From: Rhizobium lusitanum
GTDB taxonomy: Bacteria; Pseudomonadota; Alphaproteobacteria; Rhizobiales; Rhizobiaceae
DNA length: 64,000 nt
Assembly: GCF_014189535.1 (NCBI RefSeq)
Contig: NZ_CP050308.1
Span: forward strand, 2,083,501 to 2,147,500
Direction of reading: 5' to 3'
Shown here: in pieces, positions 1-10,216 of the stretch
Numbering within the stretch: position 1 is the first letter of the stretch
Layout: the number at the start of each line of letters is the position of its first letter
Position numbers and translations under genes: made by a program
The notes under the pieces: model-generated
What the model was told of the DNA's origin: nothing
Database searches by the model: none
The model's input: the letters and a program-made list of their open reading frames with translations, nothing else

Positions 1-1263
1 ATTGCGACAATCCTCCCCCACCGTCGGCTCGACCCGGACGGCCCGGTCGTCGGAAAAATCTTCAAAATCGAGCGCGGATGGGGCGGCGAAAAACTGTCCT
101 ATATCGACCTGAAATCCGGCACGATCCAGCTCCGACAATATCTGAACTTGCCCAAAGGCCCGGCGAGGGTAACCGGAATTCATGTTTTCGAAGCCGGCCG
201 TATTGATACCGTTGCCAGCCTCCGCGCTGGGCAGATCGCCCGCATCAGTGGACTTGGCAGTGCCAGGACAGGCGACATGGTGGGAACCGACCTGCTCTCG
301 GCTGGTCGGCACCAGTTTGCCCCACCGACCCTTGAAACCTGCGTCCGAGCCAAGCGGCCCTCCGACAATGCGGCGCTCTGGTTGGCGCTGAACCAGTTGG
401 CCGAACAGGATCCCCTGATCAATCTGCGCAGAAACGAGGATGCGAACGAAGTCTTCGTGTCGCTCTATGGCGAAGTGCAAAAGGAAGTCATCCAGTCGAC
501 CCTGCTGACGGACTTCGGTCTTGAGGCAATGTTTGAGGCGAGCACGGTCATCTGCGTGGAAAGGCTCGTCGGAAGCGGGACCGGCCTCGAAATCATCTTC
601 AAGGAGCCGAATCCATTTATCGCGACCGTTGGACTGCGTGTTGAACCGCGACCGGAAGGGGCGGGCAACAGCTTCGCGCTGGAAGTGGACTTGGGTCAGA
701 TGCCTGCAAGCTTCTACCGGGCGGTCGAGGAAACCGTATTCGAAACGCTGAAGCAGGGTATCCTCGGCTGGCAGATCATCGATTGCCATGTGGCTATGAC
801 CTCGGCCCGGCAGAGTTCCCCGACGAGCACCGCCGCTGACTTCCGGCAATTGACCCCTCTGGTGCTGGCAACGGCTCTATCGGCCGCGCAAACCGTTGTA
901 TGTGAACCGGTCGACCGCTTTTACGTTGAAGCTCCTGCGGCGACGTTGAACGGCCTGCTCACCTTGCTTGCGAAATCCGGTGCATCCACGAAGGATTCCG
1001 TGATTGCCAATGGGGTGGTCCGACTGGAAGGCACGATAGCGTCTGCGATGATCCAAAGCATCCAGCACCAGGTTCCAGGGCTGACGAGCGGCATGGGGAC
1101 CATGGAAACGTCCTTTGACCATTATGCCCCAGCGGCTGGCTCGCAGCGGTCGCGCCGGCGCTCTGGCCCCGATCCGTTCAATCGTACTGAATATCTGCTT
1201 CGCATGCGTCGTAATCTCGCCGGGACTAACCCGGCGATCGAAAAGGGAGATTGGTCGTCGTGA
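1..1263 (+). CDS. TetM/OtrA-like ribosomal protection GTPase, C-terminal part (5' end outside window)
   Basis: The frame is open from base 1, so the gene begins upstream of the window; about 420 codons are visible. The protein matches the part of TetM/TetO/OtrA-type factors that follows the GTPase domain: a beta-barrel domain, an EF-G domain IV-like stretch, and a C-terminal domain with DFRQLTPLVL and GMGTMETSFDHYAP, ending in an Arg-rich DPFNRTEYLLRMRR tail typical of OtrA-like members. Family members are EF-G paralogues that bind the ribosome and release tetracycline. The GTP-binding motifs would lie upstream and cannot be checked. Chromosomal rhizobial copies may not confer resistance. It converges on the dcp-type gene. 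Confidence 0.8.
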   Translation: MATILPHRRLDPDGPVVGKIFKIERGWGGEKLSYIDLKSGTIQLRQYLNLPKGPARVTGIHVFEAGRIDTVASLRAGQIARISGLGSARTGDMVGTDLLSAGRHQFAPPTLETCVRAKRPSDNAALWLALNQLAEQDPLINLRRNEDANEVFVSLYGEVQKEVIQSTLLTDFGLEAMFEASTVICVERLVGSGTGLEIIFKEPNPFIATVGLRVEPRPEGAGNSFALEVDLGQMPASFYRAVEETVFETLKQGILGWQIIDCHVAMTSARQSSPTSTAADFRQLTPLVLATALSAAQTVVCEPVDRFYVEAPAATLNGLLTLLAKSGASTKDSVIANGVVRLEGTIASAMIQSIQHQVPGLTSGMGTMETSFDHYAPAAGSQRSRRRSGPDPFNRTEYLLRMRRNLAGTNPAIEKGDWSS

Positions 1264-1273
1264 ATGGCACAGA

Positions 1274-1302
1274 GATGATAGGCGCTTCAAACGCCTATCA
1301 TC
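1274..1302. terminator. Hairpin between convergent genes
   Basis: A perfect 11-bp inverted repeat (GATGATAGGCG / CGCCTATCATC) with a 7-nt loop lies 10 nt after the TetM-like stop and 34 nt from the stop of the convergent peptidase gene. No clear T-run follows on either side. It probably marks 3' ends on both strands. Confidence 0.5.
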
Positions 1303-1336
1303 TTGCGCGGAATGGGGCTACGCCCGACAGCAAAGA

Positions 1337-3399
1337 TCAGGCCGCCAGCCCCTTCTTCCTCAGCATCGCATCCGGGCTCGGCAGCTTGCCGCGGAAAGCC
1401 TTGTAGGCGTCTTCCGGGTCGATCGAGCCGCCGACGGAATAGATGTTGGCCTTGAGTTTCTCGGCCATCTCCGCGTTGAAGGCGTCGCCGGTTTCCTCGA
1501 AGGCGGAGAAGGCGTCGGCGTCGAGTACCTCCGACCACATGTAGGAATAATAGCCGGCCGAATAGCCGTCGCCGGCGAAGACGTGCTGGAAGTGTGGCGT
1601 CGCGTGGCGCATGACGATCGATTTCGGCATCCCGATTTCCGACAGCACCTCGGCCTGTACCGCCATCGGGTCTTCGACGGCACCACGCGTGTGGAAGGCC
1701 ATGTCGACCAATGCCGACGAGGTGAATTCCACGGTGTTGAAGCCGGCATTGAAGGTGCGGGCGGCGAGAACCTTGTCGAGCAGCGCCTGCGGGATCGGCG
1801 CGCCGGTCTCGTAATGCACGGCATATTGCTTGAGGATCGCCGGCACGGTCAGCCAATGCTCATAGAGCTGCGACGGCAGTTCGACGAAATCGCGGGACAC
1901 GCCGGTGCCCGCAACCGAGGGATAGGTGACGTTGGAGAGCATGCCGTGCAGCGCATGGCCGAATTCGTGGAACAGCGTGCGGGCATCATCGAGCGATAGC
2001 AGCGCCGGCTTGCCTTCCGCGGGCTTGGCGAAATTGCAGACGTTGTAGATGATCGGCAGCTCGCCGACATCGCCGTTCGGCAGCGACAATTTATGCTGCG
2101 ACTGGAACGAGCTCATCCAGGCACCGGAGCGCTTCGAACTGCGGGCGAAATAATCGCCGAGGAACAGTGCCACCAGCCTGTCGGAACCATCGCGGATTTC
2201 GAAGACGCGGACATCGGGGTGATAGGCGGGAACGCCCTTCTGCTCGACGGCATGGATGCCGAAAAGACGCCCAGCGACATCGAAGCAGGCGGCGATGATC
2301 TTTTCGAGCTGCAGATAGGGCTTCAGCTCCGCCTCGGAAAAATCGAACTTCTGCGTCCGGATCTTCTCGGCATAATGCCGCCAGTCCCAGGGCATGACCT
2401 CATGATTACGGCCCTCCTGCGAAATCAATGCGGCGATATCGGCCTCTTCCTCGCCGGCACGCGCCGCGCCTTAGCCCAGACAGCCTTCAAGAGATCGTTC
2501 ACCGCCTCCGGCGTCTTCGCCATGGTGTTGTCGAGCTTGAGTTCGGCAAAATTGGCGTAGCCAAGCAGCTTGGCCTTTTCGGCCCTCAGCGCTAGCGTCT
2601 CGCGGATGATCTTGCGATTGTCGGTCTCGCCGCCATTTTCGCCGCGCGCCACCCAGGCCTTGAAGGCCTGTTCCCGCAAATCGCGACGTTCGGAAGCGGT
2701 CAGGAAAGGCTCGATAATCGAGCGCGAAAGGGTGACGGCATATTTGCCCTCTTCGCCGCGTTCCCGCGCCGCCGCCGCCATCGCATCCTTAAGATAATCG
2801 GGCAGGCCGGCAAGATCGGCTTCTTCGGAAAGGATCAACGCCCAGCTCTTTTCATCGCCAAGGACATTCTGCCCGAACTGCGCGCCGAGGCCCGCCAGCG
2901 TCTCGTTGATCGTTGCAAGCCGTTCCTGCTCAGGCTTCGGCAGCTTGGCGCCCGACTTGACGAAACCCTTCCAATGGCGTTCCAGAACGCGGGTCTCTTC
3001 CAGCGTCAGGCCGAGATCGTCGCGCCCTTCCCAGAGCGAATCGATGCGGGCGAAAAGTGCCACATTCATGCCGATCTTCGAATAATGCCTCGATATCTTC
3101 GGCGCGATCTGGCGCTCCAGGGTCTGGATCACCTCATTCGTATGCGCACCGGCCTTGTTCCAGAACAGCGCGGAAACCCGCGACAGTGGATCGCCGGCAA
3201 TCTCGAGCGCGGTGACGGTGTTGGCGAAGGTCGGGGCCTCGCCATTGTTGGCGATCGCTTCGATCTCCGTCTCGTGGGAGGCGAGGGCGGCATCAAAGGC
3301 GGGCGCGAAATCGGCGTCTTTCACCGCATCGAAACGTGGCAAGCCCTGATGTCCGGTCCATTCGACGAGCGCGGGATTGACGGCGGCGTGGGAAGACAT
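1337..3399 (-). pseudogene. dcp: M3 family oligopeptidase (peptidyl-dipeptidase Dcp type), frameshifted
   Basis: Two adjacent reading frames together encode one M3 zinc metallopeptidase. The N-terminal part runs from 3399 and ends early near 2425. The C-terminal part resumes in another frame and carries the HEFGHALH zinc motif. Joined, they give about 687 residues, the usual Dcp length. The break is at about 2461-2470: the coding strand reads aaggcgcggcgcgtg, and one added base in the GC stretch restores KARARAGEEE followed by ISQEGRNHE. Family members cleave oligopeptides, often removing C-terminal dipeptides. The ATG at 3399 is preferred over 3408 because AAGGA lies 8 nt upstream. This is either a genuine pseudogene or a sequence error. 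Confidence 0.8.
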
Positions 3400-3496
3400 G
3401 CGAGACATCCTTTCGGCAAACTTCTGATCGAAGCACGATATAAGGCCCGATCCGCCGGATTGGTATGGCGGAGGCGGAACAAAGATTGAGAAATTG

Positions 3497-4138
3497 TCAG
3501 GCCTTGCGCCAGCCGAGCAGGCCGGGCGTCGCGTGCCACAGCGCCTGTGCTGCAAAGCCCATGAAGAGCACGCCGGAACAACGCACGATCATTCGCTCGT
3601 GAGCGCGATAGAAACGCCGGACGACGCTCGCGCCGATGATGCCGATCAGGATGATGTCGGCGGTGATGAAGCCGGCAAGAGAAACGGTAACCAGCAAGGG
3701 GAGCGCGCTGAACGTCAATGCCCCGGCAGACCCCGCCACCAGCGCGGTAAAGGTCGCCAGCGCCACCGGATATCCCTTTGGATTGGTGACGCCGAAAATC
3801 AGGCCGCGACGGAACGGGCGGTCGACGTTGAGCAGCGTCTTGCCATCCGACCTCGGCTTGGCGGTCACGGCACTCCAGCCGATCCAGGCGAGATAAAAAC
3901 CACAGAGCAATCCGAGCAGATCGAAGACAAATGTGCCGAGAGTTTTTGCGCCAACAATTGCAATCAAGGCGAGTGATGACCATATCAGATCTCCGACGAG
4001 ATGGCCGCTCATGAAGAAGGCACCGGCCTTGCGGCCCTGCCCGGCACCGATACCGAGAAGCGCCAGAAAAGCCGGACCCGGAATCAGCACATAGAACAAA
4101 GCCGCCAGAAAAGCGCCGACGATAAGTGATTGCGTCAT
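3497..4138 (-). CDS. LysE/RhtB family amino-acid exporter
   Basis: An inner-membrane protein of about 213 residues with around six hydrophobic segments and the LysE-family N-terminal pattern (LIPGPAFLALLGIGAGQGRK), which includes the conserved proline-glycine loop after the first helix. Family members export amino acids or derivatives by proton antiport; the substrate cannot be read from sequence. The frame extends upstream to 4228, but the ATG at 4138 starts just before the first helix and has GGGA 9 nt upstream. It is divergent from a MarR regulator with a 159-nt shared upstream region, so local control is likely. Confidence 0.85.
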   Translation of the reverse strand: MTQSLIVGAFLAALFYVLIPGPAFLALLGIGAGQGRKAGAFFMSGHLVGDLIWSSLALIAIVGAKTLGTFVFDLLGLLCGFYLAWIGWSAVTAKPRSDGKTLLNVDRPFRRGLIFGVTNPKGYPVALATFTALVAGSAGALTFSALPLLVTVSLAGFITADIILIGIIGASVVRRFYRAHERMIVRCSGVLFMGFAAQALWHATPGLLGWRKA

Positions 4139-4297
4139 ATTGAAAGTTCCCGATGGCAACCATGACAGACTAGCGACAAGGCGAATCGGGTCAAGCCAAC
4201 CGAGTGGCGTATAAAATAAAGAATCCATTGAATTTAAGGGGCGATATCACTAAGAATTTACCGGGGCCTAAAAACAAGCGTAGGTAGGGAAGCGCTT

Positions 4298-4780
4298 ATG
4301 AGCAGCAGGATAGATACGGATTCGCTTGCCTTTTTGGTAGCGGATTGCGCCCGATTGATGCGAACGGCTTTCGAGCGGCGCATTCTGGTCGCGGGACTTG
4401 GCCTCACAGCGGGCGAAGCACGAACACTGATTCAGGTGGCCGCCGTCAATGGCAGCCGACAGCTTGACATCGCCTCTCGCATGGGGCTGGAGCCGATGAC
4501 GGTCAGCGCCTTCCTCGACAAGTTGCAGGCACGCGGCCTAATCGAGCGACAGCCAGACCCCCTCGACCGCCGCGCCAAGCGCATCGTGTTGTCGGAAACC
4601 GCCGACGCGAAGCTGAAACAGATCGGCAGGGAGATCTGTGCGGTGGAACGCGATGCGGTGCAAGGTTTCAATCACGGCCTGCAGGACGAACTGCATCACG
4701 CGCTCCGCGTCTTCCGCAGCAATCTGCAGAATGCGGATATGCCGGTCGAGATGGAACGTGAATTGAGGCCGGCGGAATAA
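4298..4780 (+). CDS. MarR family transcriptional regulator
   Basis: A 160-residue winged-helix protein. The DNA-binding region (about residues 45-105) shows the MarR order: LDIASRMGLEPMTVSAFLDKL for the recognition helix area, then LIERQPDPLDRRAKRIVLSE for the wing. An SD-like GGGA lies 8 nt before the ATG. MarR proteins are dimeric, usually ligand-released repressors of a neighbouring gene. The divergent LysE exporter is the obvious target, by inference. I saw no clear operator palindrome in the shared region. Confidence 0.85.
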   Translation: MSSRIDTDSLAFLVADCARLMRTAFERRILVAGLGLTAGEARTLIQVAAVNGSRQLDIASRMGLEPMTVSAFLDKLQARGLIERQPDPLDRRAKRIVLSETADAKLKQIGREICAVERDAVQGFNHGLQDELHHALRVFRSNLQNADMPVEMERELRPAE

Positions 4781-4811
4781 ATCCGGCGCGTCGCGAAGCC
4801 TGAGAAGAAAA

Positions 4812-4840
4812 AGCCCGCCTCCGACAATCGGAAGCGGGCT
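4812..4840 (-). terminator. Intrinsic terminator of argG
   Basis: On the minus strand, AGCCCGCTTCCG and CGGAGGCGGGCT form a strong GC stem followed by TTTTCTTC, 20 nt after the argG stop. It may also stop read-through from the convergent MarR gene. Confidence 0.85.
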
Positions 4841-4859
4841 ATAAGTTTTGAAAATCTGA

Positions 4860-6083
4860 TTACTTGGTCAGGTTGCGCTTGGCGAGCGTGCGCAGGCGCA
4901 GCGCGTTGAGTTTGATGAAGCCGGCCGCGTCCTTTTGGTCGTAAGCGCCCTGGTCGTCTTCGAAGGTGACCAGCTTGTCGGAATAGAGCGACTTCGGGCT
5001 TTCGCGACCGATGGTCATGACATTGCCCTTGTAGAGCTTCAGCGTCACTTCACCTTCGACATGCTCCTGGCTCTTGTCGATCAGGGCCTGCAGCATTTCG
5101 CGCTCCGGCGAGAACCAGAAGCCGTAATAGATCAGTTCCGCGTAACGCGGCATCAGCTCGTCCTTGAGGTGCGCGGCACCACGATCGAGCGTGATCGATT
5201 CGATGGCGCGGTGCGCGGCGAGCAGGATCGTGCCGCCCGGGGTCTCGTAGACGCCACGCGACTTCATGCCAACGAAACGGTTCTCGACGAGATCGAGGCG
5301 GCCAATGCCGTTGTCGCGACCGTAATCATTGAGCTTTGCCAGCAGCGTCGCCGGGCTCAGGCGCTCGCCATTGATCGAGACGGCATCACCCTTCTCGAAG
5401 CCGACCTTGATGATGGTCGCCTTGTCGGGAGCAGCTTCCGGCGAAATCGTGCGCATGTGCACATATTCCGGCGCTTCCTGCGACGGATCTTCCAGAACCT
5501 TGCCCTCGGACGAGGAGTGCAGAAGATTGGCGTCGACGGAGAACGGCGCTTCGCCCTTCTTGTCCTTGGCAACCGGGATCTGGTGCTCTTCGGCGAATGC
5601 GAGCAAGTCGGTGCGGCTCTTGAACGACCAGTCGCGCCACGGCGCGATGATCTTGATGTCCGGGTTCAGCGCATAGGCCGACAGTTCGAAACGGACCTGG
5701 TCGTTGCCCTTGCCGGTCGCGCCGTGAGCAATCGCATCGGCGCCGGTCTTCCTGGCGATCTCGATCAGGTGCTTGGAGATCAGCGGACGGGCAATCGACG
5801 TGCCGAGCAGGTAGACGCCTTCATAAACGGCATTGGCGCGGAACATCGGGAAGACGAAATCGCGCACGAATTCTTCGCGCACATCCTCGATATAGATTTC
5901 CTTGATGCCGAGCATTTCGGCCTTCTTGCGCGCCGGCTCAAGCTCTTCGCCCTGGCCGAGATCGGCGGTGAAGGTGACGACTTCGGCGCCAAGCTCCGTC
6001 TGCAGCCACTTCAGGATAATCGAGGTGTCGAGACCGCCCGAATAGGCGAGAACGACTTTCTTCACGTCTTTATGTGATGCCAT
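4860..6083 (-). CDS. argG: Argininosuccinate synthase
   Basis: Joins citrulline and aspartate, using ATP, to argininosuccinate in the penultimate step of arginine synthesis (cytosolic tetramer). The N-terminal ATP-pyrophosphatase loop AYSGGLDTS starts at about residue 11, and the order of conserved blocks ([10 protein letters not shown], the [10 protein letters not shown] region) follows the family. The 407 residues match the usual rhizobial length. The frame extends 15 codons upstream, but the ATG at 6083 (MASHKDVKK) fits homologues. Transcribed alone and closed by an intrinsic terminator. Confidence 0.97.
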   Translation of the reverse strand: MASHKDVKKVVLAYSGGLDTSIILKWLQTELGAEVVTFTADLGQGEELEPARKKAEMLGIKEIYIEDVREEFVRDFVFPMFRANAVYEGVYLLGTSIARPLISKHLIEIARKTGADAIAHGATGKGNDQVRFELSAYALNPDIKIIAPWRDWSFKSRTDLLAFAEEHQIPVAKDKKGEAPFSVDANLLHSSSEGKVLEDPSQEAPEYVHMRTISPEAAPDKATIIKVGFEKGDAVSINGERLSPATLLAKLNDYGRDNGIGRLDLVENRFVGMKSRGVYETPGGTILLAAHRAIESITLDRGAAHLKDELMPRYAELIYYGFWFSPEREMLQALIDKSQEHVEGEVTLKLYKGNVMTIGRESPKSLYSDKLVTFEDDQGAYDQKDAAGFIKLNALRLRTLAKRNLTK

Positions 6084-6206
6084 GATGATAAGATCCGTTT
6101 CAATGCGAGCCTGCGGAGAGGCCCGCAAACCCTATGTCGCGGCACTTTTAGCGAGATTATCGCAAGGTGCAAGGGGAAGTGCGGCGCGACGCATAACCGA
6201 GTAAGG

Positions 6207-6509
6207 TCAGAGATGAGCGCCGACATTCATCCGCCGATGCAGGATACGGATGATCGTGACGGTTTGAGCGCCGTCTTTGTAGATGATGAAATGTGACCCG
6301 TGGGCCAAGGCGAGATATTCAGGTTTTATGCCACCGACTTTGCGACCGCGTGCTGTTCCGGCTGCCAAGTCCGGAAAACAACCAATCAACTCAGTGTAGT
6401 AAGTATTTGCCTGCTGAAGAGACCATGTCTCAAATGTATATCGCCAAATAGCATCCAAATCCTGTCGCGCTTTCGGCAAGAGCTTATAGGATCGGCTTTT
6501 AGCGGACAT
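6207..6509 (-). CDS. ParE/RelE family toxin of a type II toxin-antitoxin pair
   Basis: A 100-residue basic protein with the ParE fold pattern: YKLLPKARQDLDAIWRYT at the N terminus, the LGIGC-like central region ELIGCFPDLAAGTARGRK, and a C-terminal HFIIYKDG...VTIIRILHRRMN block. Classical ParE toxins poison DNA gyrase; activity here is inferred from family only. It overlaps the 3' end of the antitoxin gene by 11 nt, the usual antitoxin-first, translationally coupled arrangement. Confidence 0.85.
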   Translation of the reverse strand: MSAKSRSYKLLPKARQDLDAIWRYTFETWSLQQANTYYTELIGCFPDLAAGTARGRKVGGIKPEYLALAHGSHFIIYKDGAQTVTIIRILHRRMNVGAHL

Positions 6510-6741
6510 ACTTGCGATGCAACTCCGTCAGAAACGCTTCACCGTCGAACTCCTCCGGCTCGCCCGACGCCTCGCCCTCAGCGATTGCAGCCGCAATAGC
6601 TTCTATTTCGGCCCTCGTGCGGAATAGTTTCAGCGCGGCATCGATAACCTCGCTCGGCGAGCCGTAATTGCCATGGCTGATCTGCTCGCCGATGAACGCG
6701 TCCATCTGCTCATCGATCTCTACGGACACATGCTTTGTCAC
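6499..6741 (-). CDS. ParD-like antitoxin (ribbon-helix-helix type)
   Basis: An 80-residue acidic protein. The N terminus (KHVSVEIDEQMDAFIGEQISHGNYGSPSEVIDAALKLF) fits the ribbon-helix-helix DNA-binding and dimerisation domain of ParD/CopG antitoxins. The C-terminal half, rich in Glu and Ala, is the expected toxin-binding tail. Located upstream of and overlapping the toxin gene. Such antitoxins normally repress their own promoter, which would lie in the 85 nt up to the divergent SDR gene. Confidence 0.85.
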   Translation of the reverse strand: MTKHVSVEIDEQMDAFIGEQISHGNYGSPSEVIDAALKLFRTRAEIEAIAAAIAEGEASGEPEEFDGEAFLTELHRKYVR

Positions 6742-6826
6742 GGGTGCGACCTCCGGCCGTTTGACTTGGTTCCCGAAAGTACCATATTCGGCGGCGAACG
6801 AACAATGCCTAGGGAGGACCCTGCCC

Positions 6827-7681
6827 GTGACCGATATTCAAGACATTTTCAAAAAATCCAATGTTGCCGTCATCACCGGCGGCGCCTCCGGCATCGGCCT
6901 TGCCGCGGCGAAATATTTCGCAAACCTCGGCATGAGCGTCGCCATTGCCGATCTCGGTGGTGACCGGTTGGCGGATGCGCGTGCTGAGCTTGAAGCCATC
7001 GCCGGCGAAGAGCATGTCATGGCCGTCGAAACAGACGTTGCCCAGAAAGAGGCGCTGGAAGCTCTCGAGCGCGCCGTCCTGCAACGCTTCGGCCGGGTGC
7101 ATGTGCTGATGAACAATGCCGGCATCGGGCCGGAAACCTCGATCTTCAGCCCGCAGGCCGGCTGGGACGCTATTCTCGGCGTCAATCTCCTCGCCGTCAT
7201 CAACGGCACGCGTGTCTTCGGACCCGCCATGCTGGCCCATGGCGAGCCCGGACTGATCATCAATACCGGCTCGAAGCAAGGTATCACCACGCCGCCCGGC
7301 AACCCGGCCTACAATGTCTCCAAGGCCGGCGTGAAGGTCTTCACCGAGGCGCTGCAGCATGAGCTGCGCAACACCGAAGGCGGGAAGATCTCCGCGCATC
7401 TGCTGATCCCCGGTTTCGTCTTCACCGGCCTGACCCAGGGCGACCGCAGGCAAAAGCCGGCTGCCGCCTGGACGGCGGAGCAGACGGTCAATTTCATGGT
7501 GGAAAGCCTGAAGCGCGGCGATTTCTACATCCTCTGCCCGGACAATGACGTAGCACGGCCGACCGACGAGCGCCGCATGCTCTGGGCTGCCGGCGATATC
7601 GTCGAAAACCGTCCGCCGCTGTCGCGCTGGCATCCTGATTATGCCGACACGTTCAAGGCTTTCCTGGAAAAGAAGGATTGA
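6827..7681 (+). CDS. SDR family NAD(P)-dependent oxidoreductase
   Basis: A classical short-chain dehydrogenase of 284 residues. Visible motifs are the cofactor loop TGGASGIG near residue 16, NNAG, a catalytic serine in the NTGSKQG strand, and YNVSK (YxxxK). The GTG at 6827 is chosen because AGGGAGGA lies 8 nt upstream and the Rossmann fold starts soon after; the longer frame upstream runs through the antitoxin gene. The substrate is unknown. The C-terminal block DNDVARPTDERRMLWAAGD may help place it in a subfamily. Confidence 0.85.
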   Translation: MTDIQDIFKKSNVAVITGGASGIGLAAAKYFANLGMSVAIADLGGDRLADARAELEAIAGEEHVMAVETDVAQKEALEALERAVLQRFGRVHVLMNNAGIGPETSIFSPQAGWDAILGVNLLAVINGTRVFGPAMLAHGEPGLIINTGSKQGITTPPGNPAYNVSKAGVKVFTEALQHELRNTEGGKISAHLLIPGFVFTGLTQGDRRQKPAAAWTAEQTVNFMVESLKRGDFYILCPDNDVARPTDERRMLWAAGDIVENRPPLSRWHPDYADTFKAFLEKKD

Positions 7682-7747
7682 TTTGCAAATCCTCGAAAGC
7701 CGGATAGAAAACGCTGATCCTCTTATCCGGCCTTCGGAGCTGCCCTC

Positions 7748-8389
7748 ATGGATTTCCTACCCAGCCTGTCGACCCTGCTCGCCTTTACCGCCGCGACCTT
7801 GCTTCTCGCGATGACCCCCGGCCCGGACATGACGCTCTCGATCAGCCGCGCCTTGGCCCAGGGGAAAAGGGCCGCACTCTTCGTGGTCCTCGGCACCACC
7901 CTCGGCGTCGTCGTTCACACATGCCTGGTAGCCTTTGGCATCTCGGCGCTGATAACGGCATCGCCTGTTGCCTTCACCATGCTCAAAACCGGCGGCGCCG
8001 CCTATCTGCTGTGGCTGGCGATCCAGGCGATCCGCTTCGGCTCCAGCCTGTCGGTCATGCAGGTCGACGCGGCCAGGAAAACACCGCTCTCCAACATCGC
8101 CAACGGTTTCTGGGTCAATCTGCTGAACCCGAAGGTCATAATCTTCTTCATGACCTTCCTGCCGCAGTTCGTCACGGCGGGCGACCCGGCCGTCACGCAT
8201 AAGCTGCTATTCCTGGGATTTTTCTTCATCGTCGTCGGCGTGCCGGTGAACATCATCGTCGTTCTCGCCGCCGACAAGCTGTCGTCCTGGCTGCAGAACA
8301 ACCGCCGAGTCCTGCGCGGCCTTGACTATACATTCGCCGGCGTCTTTTCGATCTTCGCGGCGAAGATTTTCCTCACGCAGGCGCGTTGA
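7748..8389 (+). CDS. LysE/RhtB family exporter
   Basis: A second LysE-type translocator in the window (213 residues, about six membrane helices). It has the family start region LLLAMTPGPDMTLSISRALAQGKR and the conserved NLLNPKVIIFFMTFLPQF block in the middle. It probably exports an amino acid or a homoserine-lactone-like compound; the substrate is not predictable. It lies 66 nt after the SDR gene on the same strand and may be co-transcribed with it. Its last 17 nt overlap the convergent membrane-protein gene. Confidence 0.85.
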   Translation: MDFLPSLSTLLAFTAATLLLAMTPGPDMTLSISRALAQGKRAALFVVLGTTLGVVVHTCLVAFGISALITASPVAFTMLKTGGAAYLLWLAIQAIRFGSSLSVMQVDAARKTPLSNIANGFWVNLLNPKVIIFFMTFLPQFVTAGDPAVTHKLLFLGFFFIVVGVPVNIIVVLAADKLSSWLQNNRRVLRGLDYTFAGVFSIFAAKIFLTQAR

Positions 8390-8795
8390 TCACGCTACCG
8401 GCGAAACGCCCGGCGATCCACCAATAGACGGTGGCGCTGGTTGCTCCGAGAAAAGCAAAGCAGATGACGACGGTGATCAGGTTGAAGGGCTGCGGCCGTT
8501 CCGCGCTGCCCGAAATCAGGACGGATGCTACCGCCGACAGTAAGGCGCCATAGACCGCATAGCCGTACCAGCGACGCATGCCGCGCCATTCGAAAACCGG
8601 AATGACGACAAGCGACGGCAGGATGCTGACGATCATCGCGAGCTTGGTCAAGGCGATGGTGAGCGCGATGAGCTCCGGGCCGCCCGTCCCCGGCATCGTC
8701 CAGGCGGCGACGCAGGCCAGCACGAAGCCCATCATGACGCAGGCGCCGAGATAGCCCCACAGGAGCCGTATCGGCCTGCGCAACACGAGAAGCAT
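8373..8795 (-). CDS. Small integral membrane protein of unknown function
   Basis: About 140 residues with four clear hydrophobic segments (near residues 10-30, 45-65, 75-95 and 105-130) and a short polar C terminus. I do not recognise the family. The ATG at 8795 is preferred over an in-frame TTG at 8804 because GAGGA sits 9 nt upstream. It begins 5 nt after the rlmN stop, so it is probably the second gene of an rlmN transcript. Confidence 0.7.
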   Translation of the reverse strand: MLLVLRRPIRLLWGYLGACVMMGFVLACVAAWTMPGTGGPELIALTIALTKLAMIVSILPSLVVIPVFEWRGMRRWYGYAVYGALLSAVASVLISGSAERPQPFNLITVVICFAFLGATSATVYWWIAGRFAGSVINAPA

Positions 8796-8800
8796 CGATC

Positions 8801-10036
8801 TCAATCCTCGCCGTGATTGGCGATCATCATGGCTTCAAAGGCCAGCCGCTCGGTCTTGCGCATGCGCTCCGAATCCGACTTCAACTGGCCGCAGGCGGCG
8901 AGAATGTCGCGGCCGCGCGGCGTGCGGATCGGCGAGGCGTAACCGGCCGCATTGATGAAATCAGCGAATTTCTCGATCTGTTCCCAGTCCGAACACTGGT
9001 AGTTCGTGCCCGGCCAGGGATTGAAGGGGATGAGGTTGATCTTCGAAGGGATGCCCTTCAGCAGCTGGATCAGCCCCTTGGCGTCCTCAAGACTGTCGTT
9101 GACGCCCTTCAGCATCACATATTCGAAGGTGATGCGCCGTGCATTGGAAACGCCGGGATAGGAGCGGCAGGCGTCCATCAATTCCTTCAGCGGATATTTC
9201 TTGTTGATCGGCACCAGCATGTCGCGCAGGTCGTCGCGCACCGCATGCAGCGAGATTGCCAGCATGACGCCGATCTCATCGCCGGTGCGGTAAATTTCTG
9301 GCACGACGCCGGAGGTAGACAGCGTGATGCGGCGCTTCGACAGCGACAGGCCATCGCCGTCGGAGGCGATCAGCAGCGCCGTCTTGACGCTTTCGAAATT
9401 GTAGAGCGGTTCACCCATGCCCATCATGACCATGTTGCTGACCTTGCGGCCTTCCGCCGGCATGATCGTGCTCTGCGGCGCTTCGCGGTCCGGAAAATCG
9501 CCGAGCCGGTCGCGCGCGAGCAGCAACTGCGACAGGATCTCTTCCGCCGTCAGGTTGCGCACCAGGCGCTGCGTGCCGGTATGACAGAAGGAGCAGGTGA
9601 GCGTACAGCCGACCTGGCTGGAAACGCAAAGCGTCCCGCGCCCTTCTTCCGGGATATAGACGGTTTCGACCTCGACGGGACGGCCGGCACCCCGTGGCGG
9701 GAAGCGCAGCAGCCACTTGCGGGTGCCGTCATTGGAGACCTGCTCCTCGACGATCTCCGGACGAGCAATGGTGAAATGCGTCTTCAGCATTTCGCGCATG
9801 TCCTTGGAGACGTTCGCCATGGCGTCGAAATCCGAGACGCCGCGCACATAGATCCAGTTCCAGAGCTGGCTGACACGCATCTTGACTTGCTTGTCGGCGA
9901 CACCCTTTTCCTTGAGAGCCGCCCCCATTTCCTCGCGCGTCAGGCCGATCAGCGACGGTTTCGGCGAAAGCTCGACCGGCTGCGATACGGGCATCGGCTT
10001 GAGCTTGGATGGGGTCATGACATCGATGGCGGACAT
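8801..10036 (-). CDS. rlmN: 23S rRNA A2503 / tRNA A37 C2-methyltransferase
   Basis: A radical SAM enzyme that methylates C2 of adenine 2503 in 23S rRNA and A37 in some tRNAs. The Cys triplet for the 4Fe-4S cluster is visible as CTLTCSFC at about residue 145 (CxxxCxxC), followed by [10 protein letters not shown]. The C-terminal ACGQL supplies the likely methyl-carrying Cys. About 411 residues, normal for alphaproteobacterial RlmN. The start at 10036 ([11 protein letters not shown]) is chosen over a longer frame because no family homology lies upstream. Confidence 0.96.
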   Translation of the reverse strand: MSAIDVMTPSKLKPMPVSQPVELSPKPSLIGLTREEMGAALKEKGVADKQVKMRVSQLWNWIYVRGVSDFDAMANVSKDMREMLKTHFTIARPEIVEEQVSNDGTRKWLLRFPPRGAGRPVEVETVYIPEEGRGTLCVSSQVGCTLTCSFCHTGTQRLVRNLTAEEILSQLLLARDRLGDFPDREAPQSTIMPAEGRKVSNMVMMGMGEPLYNFESVKTALLIASDGDGLSLSKRRITLSTSGVVPEIYRTGDEIGVMLAISLHAVRDDLRDMLVPINKKYPLKELMDACRSYPGVSNARRITFEYVMLKGVNDSLEDAKGLIQLLKGIPSKINLIPFNPWPGTNYQCSDWEQIEKFADFINAAGYASPIRTPRGRDILAACGQLKSDSERMRKTERLAFEAMMIANHGED

Positions 10037-10216
10037 AGGATATTCCAATGGTTCATATCGGCGATGCCCCCAAAAGCTGGAAAGCTGCGGGCGCGGGCAA
10101 GGCACTGAAATCAGAAGGTTCATCTCGATGCGGGCAAGAAACTTGCAAAACACACCGCTTGTTGGGGCGGCCTTTAGCATTAATTTCAGTCCGCGTCATC
10201 CCTCTTGAAAAAGCAA

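Noticed and set aside
4935..6077. Long plus-strand ORF (380 codons) opposite argG
   Set aside because: It is antisense to a clear argG. Its composition mirrors GC codon bias and it shows no family motif.
6207..6741. Toxin-antitoxin pair as part of a larger defence island
   Set aside because: Neighbours are argG and an SDR gene; nothing else in the area suggests phage defence.
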